DNA of 64,000 bases from Roseofilum capinflatum BLCC-M114 (GCF_030068505.1 NZ_JAQOSO010000084.1:108841-172840); one strand, 5' to 3'. Counted from the first letter of the stretch, positions 53,841 through 63,369 are shown. The notes: a model not told the origin generated them from the sequence alone. Made by a program: numbers and translations.

Positions 53841-55454
53841 CTACCGTCCTAATTTTTGTCGGATGCGAGCGATAAATGATTGGGTTTCGGGTAATTTTAG
53901 GGGGAGGCAGAGGAGAACAAAAATCCCTAAACCGATGGAGCCGGAAATGGAGAGTTGCAGGAGATGGAAGAGAAAAGTGGGGGTTGTCCAGAGTTGTTCT
54001 AAGGTGTCGTTAACAAACCACGCGAGGGAGGAGGCGATCGCACTCACTAGGGTCAAATTCAGTATCGGAATCATCCACCCTTGCCAGAGTAAACCCTGAA
54101 TTTTCCGATCCAACAAAATAATCATTGCCACCATGGAAAACAAGTTAACGCCCACTGTGGCCAACACCAAACCCGGTGCGCCAAAAGTTTGAATCAATAC
54201 ATAATCTAACACCCCATTCAAGACAATACTAATAACACTGATCCGAAAAGGGGTTTGACCATCTCCGAGGGCATAAAAGACACGCACTAATACATCTCGG
54301 CCTAAGTAAACAAACATGCCGATGCCATAGGCTACCAGTAAGCTAGAAACAAACTGGGACGCTTGCGGGTCAAAGGCTCCGCGCTCGTACACCACCCGCA
54401 CGATCGCATCACTGAGGGCAATCATCAACCCCCCCAAGGGTAACATCGTCAGGGCGGTGAGAATCATCCCTTGGCGGATGCGCTGCTTCAGTTCTGGCCA
54501 ATTTTCCGGTTCCGTAAGCCGGGAAAAGACCGGTAACAGGGGAACCAAAAGCATATTGGAGAGAATACCCAGAGGTGTTTGTACCAATAAGCCCGCATAG
54601 CCCAAGGCTGAGGCGGTTTGGGGGATGAAGGAAGCAAAAAAGAGGTCAGTATAAACATTAATCTGCATCATGCCAGAAGAAAGGGTCGCCGGGCCCAACA
54701 CCCGCAAGATTTGACCGACTCCCGGTTGGCGAAACTGAAACCTGAGTCGCAGGGTTCCTAAACCCGATCGCCATTGCACTACCAGTTGGGCAAACCATTG
54801 GATCGCTGCACCTCCAAGGGTTCCCCAAGCCAACACTTGCCCCCCGATGCGAGCATATTCGGGGTTGATGATATCGGAGCCAAGTTGCAGGAAGAGAGCG
54901 CCTAAACTGGCTAAAATGGTCAAACTAGAAAACAGGGGACTAATGGAGGGGAGAAAATATTGATCTCCCGCGTTCAATGTGCCAAATCCAATCCCAATCC
55001 ACCCTGCTAGGAGCGCCAGAGGAGCCATGATCCGCAATTGTTCTACGGCGATCGCATGAATCTCCATTCCTTCGGGCGTTTGCAACAGTCCCGGAGCCAC
55101 CAAATTGATCAGGGGATCAGCTGCTACCACTAAAAACAGGGTAACCGGCAGTAAAATCAGACTGACCAATGTTGTAATCGTTTCAACCAACGGCGCAGCC
55201 TCTTCCGGTTTACGCTTGGCTAAAGCACTGACAATGGCACTATGAAACGGGCCATTGATTCCCCCTAAGAGGATAAGCAGAAAACCGGGAATCACATAGG
55301 CATAGGTATAGGCATCTACTGCCGGCCCCACTCCAAACGCCGCCGCGATCGCCTGTTGACGGACTAAACCCGCCACTTTACTGACTAAGGTGGCGATCGC
55401 CACTAAACCCGCAATTCCCGCTAAAGAGCGAGATGATTTAGAAGAATCAGGCAT
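53841..55454 (-). CDS. murJ: Lipid II flippase MurJ
   Basis: The 537-residue protein is highly hydrophobic with about 14 TM segments and the MviN-type N-terminal text IATLVSKVAGLVRQQAIAAAFG, LRIMAPLALLAGWIGI, and INVYTDLFFASFIPQTASALGYA. It flips lipid II across the inner membrane in peptidoglycan synthesis. Arg residues in TM1 and TM2 regions (KVAGLVRQ) fit the family. Confidence 0.92.
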   Translation of the reverse strand: MPDSSKSSRSLAGIAGLVAIATLVSKVAGLVRQQAIAAAFGVGPAVDAYTYAYVIPGFLLILLGGINGPFHSAIVSALAKRKPEEAAPLVETITTLVSLILLPVTLFLVVAADPLINLVAPGLLQTPEGMEIHAIAVEQLRIMAPLALLAGWIGIGFGTLNAGDQYFLPSISPLFSSLTILASLGALFLQLGSDIINPEYARIGGQVLAWGTLGGAAIQWFAQLVVQWRSGLGTLRLRFQFRQPGVGQILRVLGPATLSSGMMQINVYTDLFFASFIPQTASALGYAGLLVQTPLGILSNMLLVPLLPVFSRLTEPENWPELKQRIRQGMILTALTMLPLGGLMIALSDAIVRVVYERGAFDPQASQFVSSLLVAYGIGMFVYLGRDVLVRVFYALGDGQTPFRISVISIVLNGVLDYVLIQTFGAPGLVLATVGVNLFSMVAMIILLDRKIQGLLWQGWMIPILNLTLVSAIASSLAWFVNDTLEQLWTTPTFLFHLLQLSISGSIGLGIFVLLCLPLKLPETQSFIARIRQKLGR

Positions 55455-55487
55455 TTTGGTAATGGGTAATGAGCATTCTGTCTAGCC

Positions 55488-56444
55488 CTATTCTTCCATA
55501 TTTAATAAGACTTTTAAGGCCCCTTTTTGTTGAGCTAATTTAAACCCTTCCAGTCCTTCGCTGAGGGGATATTCTGCCTGAATTAAACGATGAATATCAA
55601 TGCGATGGTTTTCCAGTAGAGCTAAGGCTTTATCAAAGGGGCCGCATCGCGATCCAATGACCGTGATTTCATTGACCACCAGGGTAGAAGCATCGAAGGT
55701 GAGCTTCCCTGCATACGTGCTTTTTAGGACAAGGGTTCCCCGTGGACGAAGGGCACGAGCGGCGATCGCAAATCCTTGGGGGTTGCCCGTACATTCCACG
55801 GTGCGATCGAATGTACCCTCTTGAACATCATCCGCAAACCCTACGGAAATTCCCAGAGCTTCTAAATTGGCTAACTTCTCCCGATGACGACCGATCGCCA
55901 ACAGGTTGCATCCAGTGAGCGCCAAGCTTTGAGCCACCAACTGTCCTAATTTGCCATCTCCAACCACTAAAACCCTATCCTCTGGAGTAATCGATACCTG
56001 CTCTTGAATTTCTAAAGCAGCAGCTAACGGCTCCGTAAATGTGGCCGCATTCGTCTCTACCGTATCGGGAACCGGATGTAAATTTTTAATTGGCAAACTT
56101 AGATAATCGGCAAACGCTCCATGGCGATTGACAATGCCTAATACTGTCCGGTTTTCGCAATGGGTGGGTTCTCCCCGCCGACAGAAGCGACAGTCTCCAC
56201 AACTAGCATTGATTTCCCCCACTACTCGTTGATTCACCCACTTTTCTGGCCCTTCTGCTACAACACCGACAAACTCATGACCGAGAATCCCCGTGTAGGG
56301 ATAGTATCCGCGCAGTAGCTCTAAATCCGTATTACAAATGCCAGCACGCAACACTTTCACTAACGCTTCTCCTTCTGGAGGAGTGGGGGTAGATAAATCC
56401 GTTCGCAGTTGGAGTTGTTGGTTTTCCAGCCAAATTCCTTTCAT
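55488..56444 (-). CDS. Zinc-containing alcohol/threonine dehydrogenase-like MDR protein
   Basis: ATG 56444 gives 318 residues; a TTG at 56465 is the alternative. Catalytic zinc Cys is in LRAGICNTDLELLRGY, with ILGHEFVGVV; the structural zinc Cys cluster is CGDCRFCRRGEPTHC. The nucleotide-binding part has LVVGDGKLGQLVAQSLAL. It oxidises or reduces an alcohol/aldehyde with NAD(P). The substrate is unknown. A 12-bp tandem repeat lies upstream. Confidence 0.88.
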   Translation of the reverse strand: MKGIWLENQQLQLRTDLSTPTPPEGEALVKVLRAGICNTDLELLRGYYPYTGILGHEFVGVVAEGPEKWVNQRVVGEINASCGDCRFCRRGEPTHCENRTVLGIVNRHGAFADYLSLPIKNLHPVPDTVETNAATFTEPLAAALEIQEQVSITPEDRVLVVGDGKLGQLVAQSLALTGCNLLAIGRHREKLANLEALGISVGFADDVQEGTFDRTVECTGNPQGFAIAARALRPRGTLVLKSTYAGKLTFDASTLVVNEITVIGSRCGPFDKALALLENHRIDIHRLIQAEYPLSEGLEGFKLAQQKGALKVLLNMEE

Positions 56445-56483
56445 AATCGCGGGTGGGGTTAACAAATTGCTATCATCGAGTTT

Positions 56484-56530
56484 CTATCATCATATCTATC
56501 ATCATATCTATCATCATATCTATCATCATA
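56484..56530. repeat. 12-bp tandem repeat CTATCATCATAT, four copies
   Basis: Four copies of CTATCATCATAT, the last lacking one base, lie between the L,D-transpeptidase stop and the dehydrogenase start, next to the dehydrogenase promoter region. Confidence 0.85.
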
Positions 56531-56589
56531 ACTGTATCTCCCCATTCCCCACTCCCCTCACCCTAAGCGGAGTCGAAGAGCATTCCCGA

Positions 56590-57060
56590 CTATTTAACAA
56601 TCACGGGGGTTCCCAACTCTGTCCAGTTAAAGAGCCATTGGGCATGATCGACGGCAACATTCACGCAACCATGGCTGACGGGTGTGCCAAATTGATGATG
56701 CCAGTACGCGCCATGGATGGCATAGTGACCAGAATAGTACATGGTATAGGGAACATCGGGCAAATCATAGCCATCTCCTTGCATCCGAGCAACGTCATGT
56801 TTGGATTCGATGGCAAAGCTGCCTCTGGGGGTTTCATGGTAGGCTTTTCCGGTGGAGATAATGACGCTGTAGATGGGAATGGAGCCTTCCCAAGCGGTGA
56901 GGCGCTGGGTGGCAATATTCACTTCTATCCAGCGTTGGCTGGAGTTTTTCAGGGTTTGAACCTGCTCTTCTAGGGTTGGGGTTTGGGCGAAGGTGGGGAT
57001 AGGTTGGATACCTTGCGCTCCAAGCATAATGAGGGTGAGGATAGGGATAATTGCTTTCAT
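56590..57060 (-). CDS. L,D-transpeptidase (YkuD)
   Basis: The 156-residue protein has a signal peptide (MKAIIPILTLIMLGAQGIQP then PTFAQ), then IEVNIATQRLTAWEGSIPIY and the active-site pattern HGAYWHHQFGTPVSHGCVNV with the catalytic Cys. It makes 3-3 crosslinks in peptidoglycan or anchors proteins. It is short, about the size of the minimal YkuD domain. It follows a leftward KDPG aldolase gene by 45 bases. Confidence 0.92.
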   Translation of the reverse strand: MKAIIPILTLIMLGAQGIQPIPTFAQTPTLEEQVQTLKNSSQRWIEVNIATQRLTAWEGSIPIYSVIISTGKAYHETPRGSFAIESKHDVARMQGDGYDLPDVPYTMYYSGHYAIHGAYWHHQFGTPVSHGCVNVAVDHAQWLFNWTELGTPVIVK

Positions 57061-57105
57061 GGCAGTGATGCAGAGTCGATCGCTATTCCTATTTTGCCTG
57101 AAGAC

Positions 57106-57750
57106 CTATGTATCATCCATGCGTAATTGTGCTAGAAGTTGGCGAGTGTTGTCTGAAATTGCCTGCCAATTCTGTTGTTTGACTAGGGATGGGGGAAAGA
57201 GTTGGCTGGATAACCCGACGGCGATCGCCCCGGCTTTAATCAGATCGGGGGCATTGTCTAGGGTAACGCCTCCGGTGGGAATGAGGGGAATATGACCTAA
57301 AGGGCCATGTAAGCTTTTAAGATAGTGGCTTCCACCAATGGCTTGAATGGGAAAGACTTTGACGCTACTGGCTCCGGTTTGCCAAGCGGTGACAATTTCG
57401 GTGGGGGTAAGAGCGCCGGGAATGATGGGAATATGGGCTTTGATGGCTTGTTCGATCAGGGGGGGATGGGTATGGGGAGAAAATAGAAATTCTGCACCAC
57501 AGGCGATTGCCTGTTGCACGTCATTGCTAGTCAGTAGGGTTCCTGCGCCGATGGTACAGTGGGGCAGTTGTTGGCGCAGTAGGGCGATCAGATCGGCGGG
57601 GCGATCGCTATTCCAGGTAATCTCAATTAAGCCCATGCCTCCTTGAGCCACTGCGTGAGCGAGTTGCATCCCCAGTTTCAGATCGGGAGAACGGATGACG
57701 GCGATCGCCCGATAATTCTGTAGTAAGTCTAACCACCGTTGCTTGTACAT
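57106..57750 (-). CDS. eda: KDPG/KHG aldolase
   Basis: ATG 57750 starts the family-like MYKQRWLDLLQNYRAIAVIR (214 residues); the open frame extends to 57867, overlapping the upstream gene. GLIEITWNSDRP has the catalytic Glu, TIGAGTLLTSNDV follows, and the Schiff-base Lys is in SVKVFPIQAIGG. It cleaves 2-keto-3-deoxy-6-phosphogluconate to pyruvate and glyceraldehyde-3-phosphate in the Entner-Doudoroff route, which is active in cyanobacteria, or acts on 4-hydroxy-2-oxoglutarate. Confidence 0.92.
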   Translation of the reverse strand: MYKQRWLDLLQNYRAIAVIRSPDLKLGMQLAHAVAQGGMGLIEITWNSDRPADLIALLRQQLPHCTIGAGTLLTSNDVQQAIACGAEFLFSPHTHPPLIEQAIKAHIPIIPGALTPTEIVTAWQTGASSVKVFPIQAIGGSHYLKSLHGPLGHIPLIPTGGVTLDNAPDLIKAGAIAVGLSSQLFPPSLVKQQNWQAISDNTRQLLAQLRMDDT

Positions 57751-57845
57751 ATCTCTCAAATAGACAAAAAAAGAAACAAGGCTCTTAAAATAGCCTTGTA
57801 ATTGAGTCATGGGTTGGAAACTGGAGTTAAGTCGTCGTTGTTGGT

Positions 57846-58355
57846 TTAGTTCTTCGCCGTACTCCAAGGGCTACAGAGTTGGAGAATTAGACCACAACCG
57901 ATGATTTTAAACAAATCTAATGCCCAATATCCCATTTGCATGGGCATCATTTCTGAGGGCAGCGATCGCACGGTTTCAAAGAAGGTTAAATTCAGTCCCA
58001 TGGCACTCATTTGTGGGGTTAATCCATAGGTGTCTACCAAAGCGACCGCTAATAAAATGACTGATACGATAATAGCAGTGTGGCGTTTTGCTTCTGATAG
58101 TTGATGTTGATTTTCTAAAACGAGCAAGCCCGTTAAGGTTAAGGCAGCGCAGATAATTTCTACACGGTTAAACACCCAAAAAATAGAATAGCCTGCTGAT
58201 GCAAATCCGGGTTGAGTCATCATTCCGGCACTATACAAAATGGGCATAATTACCAGATCGACGATCAGGGTTGCACTTAGCCAAAACCCTAGAGCGCCTA
58301 GGAGGATTTGTTGCCAGTTCAGATGTTTTTGATTGCTTCCAGATAGAGTTGCCAT
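57846..58355 (-). CDS. Small four-helix membrane protein of unknown function
   Basis: The 169-residue protein has TM segments at about 16-42, 60-80, 92-110 and 144-162. The layout resembles DUF4149-like membrane proteins, but no family is certain. LVDTYGLTPQMSAMGLNL is the conserved-looking stretch. It precedes the KDPG aldolase gene, with its stop 96 bases upstream of the preferred eda start. Confidence 0.65.
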   Translation of the reverse strand: MATLSGSNQKHLNWQQILLGALGFWLSATLIVDLVIMPILYSAGMMTQPGFASAGYSIFWVFNRVEIICAALTLTGLLVLENQHQLSEAKRHTAIIVSVILLAVALVDTYGLTPQMSAMGLNLTFFETVRSLPSEMMPMQMGYWALDLFKIIGCGLILQLCSPWSTAKN

Positions 58356-58577
58356 TTCGTTTCCCTCTTACACTCTCTACTTTTATGTTCTACCGAACTT
58401 TGGACTCAGTTGCTCGATAGTGCAATATTTATTTATATCTATCGGATCGGGTTAACGATTTTTGGAGGGTTTACTTCAAATAATGTTAAGAAACGTAAAG
58501 AAAAGAAGGGGCGAAAGTTCAGGTTAGGAGAGGGGTGGGCCGAGATTACTGGAGCGAATAGGAATGTTATAGTTAGG

Positions 58578-58612
58578 GTAATCGGTAATGGGTAATCGGT
58601 AATGGGTAATTG
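58578..58612. repeat. Tandem heptamers GGTAATC/GGGTAAT
   Basis: Five degenerate TAAT-containing heptamers (GGTAATC, GGTAATG, GGTAATC, GGTAATG, GGTAATT) end inside the first codons of the DUF2808 gene (ATG GGT AAT TGG). Confidence 0.75.
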
Positions 58613-59171
58613 GATACAGCATTATAAGCTATTAATTCTTCCGTTTAGTCTTTTGGCCTTCACTGTGGGCGATCCTACCCTTTCCCGATCTGCGCCAATG
58701 TATGCGGTTACTCTACGAGATGGAATTACAGCCTTTGCCGGACAACCCCGGTTAATCTCCGTGACGACGACGAACAACTCCATTCGTGCTTGGAGTGCAG
58801 CCTATTACTTTACCATCGAACTGCCAGAGGATGCCACTGAACCGCTTAAGAAGCTGGAAATCAGTCAAACGCAAGGCTTTGATGTACCTCGATATGAAGC
58901 TCAACGAACCAGGGTTTTTGCAGGCGATCGCCGCAATCGGGGGCGATCCTTTACAATAGAAGAGGTAGCGATCGCAGAGCGCACGATTACCCTAACCTTA
59001 GAGGAACCCATTCCCCCTGGAACCCAATTTACCCTCGGCTTATATCCGGTTAGAAATCCCAATACCACTGGCGTATACTTATTTGGCGTAACTGCGTTTC
59101 CTCAAGGAGAAAAGCCCCAAAAAGCGTTTCTGGGATTTGGCCGACTTCACTTTTATCACCCCTATTTTTAG
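58602..59171 (+). CDS. DUF2808 exported protein
   Basis: The 189-residue protein has an N-terminal signal (LLILPFSLLAFTVGDPTLSR) and the DUF2808 pattern, YYFTIELPEDATEPLKKLEI, TRVFAGDRRNRGRSFTIEEV and PIPPGTQFTLGLYPVRNP. DUF2808 is a cyanobacterial secreted/lumenal family of unknown function. The ATG at 58602 is inside a heptamer repeat, so it may be an accident of repeat expansion, but no better start is visible. Confidence 0.82.
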   Translation: MGNWIQHYKLLILPFSLLAFTVGDPTLSRSAPMYAVTLRDGITAFAGQPRLISVTTTNNSIRAWSAAYYFTIELPEDATEPLKKLEISQTQGFDVPRYEAQRTRVFAGDRRNRGRSFTIEEVAIAERTITLTLEEPIPPGTQFTLGLYPVRNPNTTGVYLFGVTAFPQGEKPQKAFLGFGRLHFYHPYF

Positions 59172-59406
59172 CTAAGGTAAGGTGCGTTAATAAGCCATCT
59201 TACTCGGTTTGTAAGTATAAGTTACTGCGAATATCGACACTCTGCTCTGTCCCATTCGGCATTTTTTAACGTTTCTTTAACAATTAGGGGTAACGAGTGC
59301 ATTTTCGCCAAAACTCAATCATGATAGAAAAATATGGAACGGCTTGATGTGCCGCACCTCTCCATTTTAAAACCCTGCTTAAACCCTCGTATAAGATAAC
59401 CAACAA

Positions 59407-62349
59407 ATGACCATTCAAAAATCTCAACCCGATCTCCAAGACTCAAAACACCTGTGGGGACTAACAGCTACGGAAGTTGAAGCCAGTCGCCAACAGTATG
59501 GACTGAATATCCTCACCCCACCAGAGCAAACCCCTTGGTGGGAACTCTATCTAGAAAAGTATGAAGACCCTATTATTCGGATTTTAATTGTGGCGGCGCT
59601 GTTGGCCATGACCATTGGTTTTGTGGATGGAGAATATCTGGAAGGTCTGGGAATTTTGGTCGCTATTTTTTTAGCCACTACCGTTTCCTTTATCAATGAG
59701 TATAAAGCCACTCAAGAATTCAATATTCTCAATCAAGTTAATGATGAAGTTCCGGTAACCGTTGTCCGTAATGGTGTTTTTAGTAAAGTCCCTAAAAAGG
59801 AGATTGTGGTTGGAGATGTGGTGTTACTCGAAGCCGGAGATGAAGTGCCGGCCGATGGTTTGGCGATCGGTGCGGTGTCGTTTCAGATTAATGAGTCCAG
59901 CTTGACGGGGGAAACTCTCCCGGTGAACAAGGTCACTTCTCACCAGTTAGAGAAACTGACGGTTAGTTCTACGGCCTATCCTCCGGATCAGGTGATGCGC
60001 GGCACTATTGTGGTGGATGGCCATGGAATCATAGAAGTGATTGCCATTGGTGATCAAACGGAAATTGGTAAAACGGCACGAGCGGCGGCTGGGCCAACTG
60101 ATGAAAAAACCCCCCTGAATCAACAACTCGATCGCCTCAGTCAGTTGATTGGGGTGTGTGGGTTAGTCATTGCCGTGTTAATTGATTCGGCCTTAATTGT
60201 GCGGGGGATTTTTGCCGATGAGTTTAATCTGAGTGGCCAACAGTGGTATGTGACCAGTTTAGTGATTGTGAGTGCGGCGATCGCCTTAATTAAGGTGTGG
60301 TTGCCGATTCTCTATGAAGGCTTGACCTTGATTAAACCCCAAATGCAAGCGCCAGAATGGTTAGAAGATGAAAGTTTAGTCCAATGGCTGAAAAGTTTGG
60401 CGATCGGGGTGTTGGTTTTAGCCGGAGGATTGGGTCTAGGTTGGCTATTAAATTGGGTTCCTGAAAGCCCCCAAACTTGGATTACAACAGAAGCAGCCAC
60501 TGCCCTACTCACCTATTTTATGATTGCTGTAGCGGTGATTGTGGTCGCGGTTCCTGAAGGCTTACCCCTGAGTGTGGTGCTGAGTCTGGCTTATAGTATG
60601 CGACGGATGACCCGACAAAATGCCCTGGTGCGACAAATGCAAGCCTGCGAGACCATTGGCGCAACCACAGTGATCTGTTCGGATAAGACCGGAACCCTGA
60701 CGCTCAATAAGATGGAAGTGAGTGAGGCCTGTATTGGGGGAGACTTAGATCTGATTGCAGAGGCGATCGCCATTAACAGTACCGCCAATTTACAGCGCAG
60801 TTGTAACCTGAATTTAGGCGAAGAAGAAGTTACCTCCATTGGCGATCCCACGGAAGGAGCGCTGCTGTTATGGTTAGATACTCAACAGCGTAGCTATGAG
60901 CAGGAACGGGAAAGTTTTCGCACTTTAAACCAGCTAACTTTTTCCCCAGAACGTAAATATATGGCGACTGTGGGCTATTCTCGCCATCGGGAACGCCCGA
61001 TTCTTCATATTAAAGGAGCGCCGGAAATTGTTCTAGCCCAATGTAGCTATAGGGTGACCGAAAAAGGGGTGCAACCGATTCCCAGCCATAGTGCGATCGC
61101 CGAACAGATGAAAACCTACGAAGCCAATGGTATGAGGCTCTTAGGCTTTGCCTATCGAGATAACTTAGACCACTGCTCTCCCGAAGAGGACATCGATATT
61201 GAGCGCCTGATGACTCAAGGCATGATTTGGTTAGGCTTTGTGGCTATTGCTGACCCCATTCGCCCCGATGTTCCCAGAGCCATTAAAACCTGTCAACGGG
61301 CTGGTGTTGGGGTGAAAATCGTCACGGGAGATAATCCCAACACCTCCAAATATATCGCCCGTCAAATTGGCTTAGTCACCGATGAGGATGGCCCGGAATG
61401 CTTCTTAACCGGTCAAGACTTTGCCCAACTCGACGATCGCCAAGCGCGGGAGGCTGTACGCTCCTTAAAAGTCCTCTCCCGTGCCCGTCCTGCGGATAAA
61501 CAACGGTTGGTAAAACTTTTACAAGAGAATGGGGAAGTTGTGGCTGTTACCGGAGACGGAACCAACGACGCGCCCGCCCTCAATCAAGCCCAAGTGGGGT
61601 TAGCCATGGGGCAAGAAAGCACCTCCGTAGCCAAGGAAGCCAGTGATATTATTATCCTAGATCACTCCTTCAAGAGTATTGAAAATGCGGTCATGTGGGG
61701 GCGATCGCTCTATCAGAATATCCAGAAATTTATCCTCTTTCAACTCACCATTAATGTCGCTGCCTGTGGTATAGCCCTCCTCGGCCCCTTTATCAACATC
61801 AATTTACCCCTAACCGTCACCCAACTGTTATGGGTCAACCTAATTATGGATACCTTTGCCGCCCTCGCCCTAGCCACCGATCCCCCCAATCCCATGGTGA
61901 TGCGTCATCCTCCCCGCAACCCCAAAGCCTTTATTATCAGTCCATCGATGGCCAAACAACTCTTATCGGTGGCCTTTGTCTTCCTGATCTTTTTTGTCGG
62001 CTTTCTCCTCTATATTCAGCAAGATGGAATCGTTGACCCCTATGAACTCTCCCTCTTCTTTACTACCTTTGTAATGGTCAACTGGTGGAATTTATTTAAC
62101 GCTAAATGCTTTGGCTTAAAAGATTCCGTGTTCAAAAATCTCAAAGAGAATCCTGGCTTTATCATCATTTCTGCGGTAATTGTCTTTGGACAGATCATTA
62201 TTGTTCAATGGGGCGGCGGCTTCTTTAGAACAGTTCCCCTTTCTTTGTACGATTGGTTAGTTATTTGGGGTGGAACCTCCATTATCCTTTGGGTAGGAGA
62301 GCTAGGGAGATTATTGGCTCGTCTGCGTACCCAAATGGGCCAAAGTTAG
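59407..62349 (+). CDS. Calcium-translocating P-type ATPase, PMCA type
   Basis: The 980-residue P2-type ATPase has LTATEVEASRQQYGLNIL, TGE in NESSLTGETLPVNK, the phosphorylated Asp in ICSDKTGTLTLNKMEV, the TM4 PEGL (VAVPEGLPLSVVLSLAYSM), VTGDGTNDAPALNQAQVG and eight or more TM segments. It resembles plasma membrane (P2B) calcium ATPases, which export calcium to the periplasm at the cost of ATP. The N- and C-terminal autoinhibitory regions of eukaryotes are absent. It stands alone, before the HTH gene in the same direction. Confidence 0.92.
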   Translation: MTIQKSQPDLQDSKHLWGLTATEVEASRQQYGLNILTPPEQTPWWELYLEKYEDPIIRILIVAALLAMTIGFVDGEYLEGLGILVAIFLATTVSFINEYKATQEFNILNQVNDEVPVTVVRNGVFSKVPKKEIVVGDVVLLEAGDEVPADGLAIGAVSFQINESSLTGETLPVNKVTSHQLEKLTVSSTAYPPDQVMRGTIVVDGHGIIEVIAIGDQTEIGKTARAAAGPTDEKTPLNQQLDRLSQLIGVCGLVIAVLIDSALIVRGIFADEFNLSGQQWYVTSLVIVSAAIALIKVWLPILYEGLTLIKPQMQAPEWLEDESLVQWLKSLAIGVLVLAGGLGLGWLLNWVPESPQTWITTEAATALLTYFMIAVAVIVVAVPEGLPLSVVLSLAYSMRRMTRQNALVRQMQACETIGATTVICSDKTGTLTLNKMEVSEACIGGDLDLIAEAIAINSTANLQRSCNLNLGEEEVTSIGDPTEGALLLWLDTQQRSYEQERESFRTLNQLTFSPERKYMATVGYSRHRERPILHIKGAPEIVLAQCSYRVTEKGVQPIPSHSAIAEQMKTYEANGMRLLGFAYRDNLDHCSPEEDIDIERLMTQGMIWLGFVAIADPIRPDVPRAIKTCQRAGVGVKIVTGDNPNTSKYIARQIGLVTDEDGPECFLTGQDFAQLDDRQAREAVRSLKVLSRARPADKQRLVKLLQENGEVVAVTGDGTNDAPALNQAQVGLAMGQESTSVAKEASDIIILDHSFKSIENAVMWGRSLYQNIQKFILFQLTINVAACGIALLGPFININLPLTVTQLLWVNLIMDTFAALALATDPPNPMVMRHPPRNPKAFIISPSMAKQLLSVAFVFLIFFVGFLLYIQQDGIVDPYELSLFFTTFVMVNWWNLFNAKCFGLKDSVFKNLKENPGFIIISAVIVFGQIIIVQWGGGFFRTVPLSLYDWLVIWGGTSIILWVGELGRLLARLRTQMGQS

Positions 62350-62416
62350 GGGTCTATAATTATGAATCACTGATATCAAAAACCTCAATCGGCCCGATCT
62401 TTAAAGCTTTAGATCA

Positions 62417-63040
62417 ATGACTCAATTCGACGAAAAGTTTCCCTTAAACTCAGTTTTCCAACCCTTGATGGAAAAGGTGGGGTTTAACTCTTGGACAGCC
62501 TTAAGTCAGGCTTCAGGAGTCTCCATGAAACAATTACGGCGTATCCGTCAAGGTAAGATAGAAGATCTGAAAATAAGTACACTGTTGCAGTTAGCAACTG
62601 CCTTACAAATTTCTGCCCCAGAATTGTTGTCTGCTGTGGCGAAACTTCCCGATCCGGTCACTGAGCTAAGGCAAGAATACGATCGCCTGCAACGGCAACT
62701 CGAACAACAACCTCAAGAGTTAAAAGAGGGCTTTGAGCGAGAGAGCTTAGACCAGTTAGAGTCTTGGTTACGCTATTGGCCGATCGCCGTGGCTAAGGTG
62801 GAACAGGATGCCAATATCAAGCCCGTAAATTTGGTAAAATTAGTCACGCCGGTTGAGCGGTTGGTGCAAAGTTGGGGACTAGAAGCCATAGCAGCAGTGG
62901 GCGATCGCCTTCCCTACGATCCCCAATGGCATCAACTCACCCAAGGAACAGCCGATCCAGGCACGTTGGTAACAGTGGTTGCCCCCGGATACCGCTATCA
63001 GCACAAGTTGCTATTTCGGGCAGAAGTTTCGATTCATTAA
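62417..63040 (+). CDS. HTH protein with GrpE-like C-terminus
   Basis: The 207-residue protein has an XRE-like helix-turn-helix (about 20-72: NSWTALSQASGVSMKQLRRI, STLLQLATALQIS), a coiled coil (about 78-105) and a C-terminal part (about 140-205: LVTPVERLVQSWGLEAIAAV, PYDPQWHQLTQGT, PGYRYQHKLLFRAEVS) that resembles the beta end of GrpE nucleotide exchange factors. This cyanobacterial type is often annotated as GrpE. A DNA-binding chaperone adaptor is possible but unproven. Confidence 0.7.
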   Translation: MTQFDEKFPLNSVFQPLMEKVGFNSWTALSQASGVSMKQLRRIRQGKIEDLKISTLLQLATALQISAPELLSAVAKLPDPVTELRQEYDRLQRQLEQQPQELKEGFERESLDQLESWLRYWPIAVAKVEQDANIKPVNLVKLVTPVERLVQSWGLEAIAAVGDRLPYDPQWHQLTQGTADPGTLVTVVAPGYRYQHKLLFRAEVSIH

Positions 63041-63079
63041 AAATTCAAAATATAGCCCTTTCTGCTTCGGGTCTAGGTT

Positions 63080-63181
63080 CTAGAAGATAAAGTCATTGCC
63101 AGCGCCACCGGTAATGGTGACACTTGGTAGATACTGCTTATCCTGTGTTGAATAAACGGTTATTGCATCAAGTTGAAACAT
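63080..63181 (-). pseudogene. Shard of an RTX/hemolysin-type calcium-binding protein
   Basis: A short reverse-strand frame (ATG 63181 to TAG 63080-63082, 33 residues) ends TITGGAGNDFIF. The GGAGNDFIF text is the nonapeptide typical of RTX repeat proteins and such proteins often end in this way. The rest has no match that I can recognise, so it looks like the last piece of a deleted RTX adhesin or toxin gene. Confidence 0.45.
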
Positions 63182-63220
63182 AGATGATACAGCAGTTTTC
63201 GCTGTTATGTGGGACATCTT

Positions 63221-63292
63221 GATCCCCCTAAATCCCCCTTAAAAAGGGGGACTTTCCTATTCCCCCCTTTTTAAGGGGGGCAAGGGGGGATC
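63221..63292. repeat. C-run/G-run inverted repeat GATCCCCCTAAATCCCCC
   Basis: GATCCCCC (63221-) and GGGGGATC (ending 63292) bound a hairpin-forming element with internal arms CCCCCTTAAAAAGGGGG and CCCCCCTTTTTAAGGGGGG. It is a cyanobacterial dispersed intergenic repeat. Confidence 0.8.
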
Positions 63293-63369
63293 TTTTCCTA
63301 CTGTCCACCGATACAGCGCAAAGCGCTGTATGTAGAATAGATAAAATTTAAGTGATTAGACTATTTCTC

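Noticed and set aside
56466..56530. CRISPR-like array at the 12-bp tandem repeat
   Set aside because: Repeats are contiguous with no unique spacers and no cas gene is present in the window.
58410..58595. 61-codon frame upstream of DUF2808
   Set aside because: It starts with a weak codon, is Lys/Arg-rich by chance and runs into heptamer repeats; no family resemblance.
63221..63292. C-run/G-run hairpin as a terminator
   Set aside because: It lies far from both neighbouring stops and has the form of a dispersed repeat without a terminal T-run.
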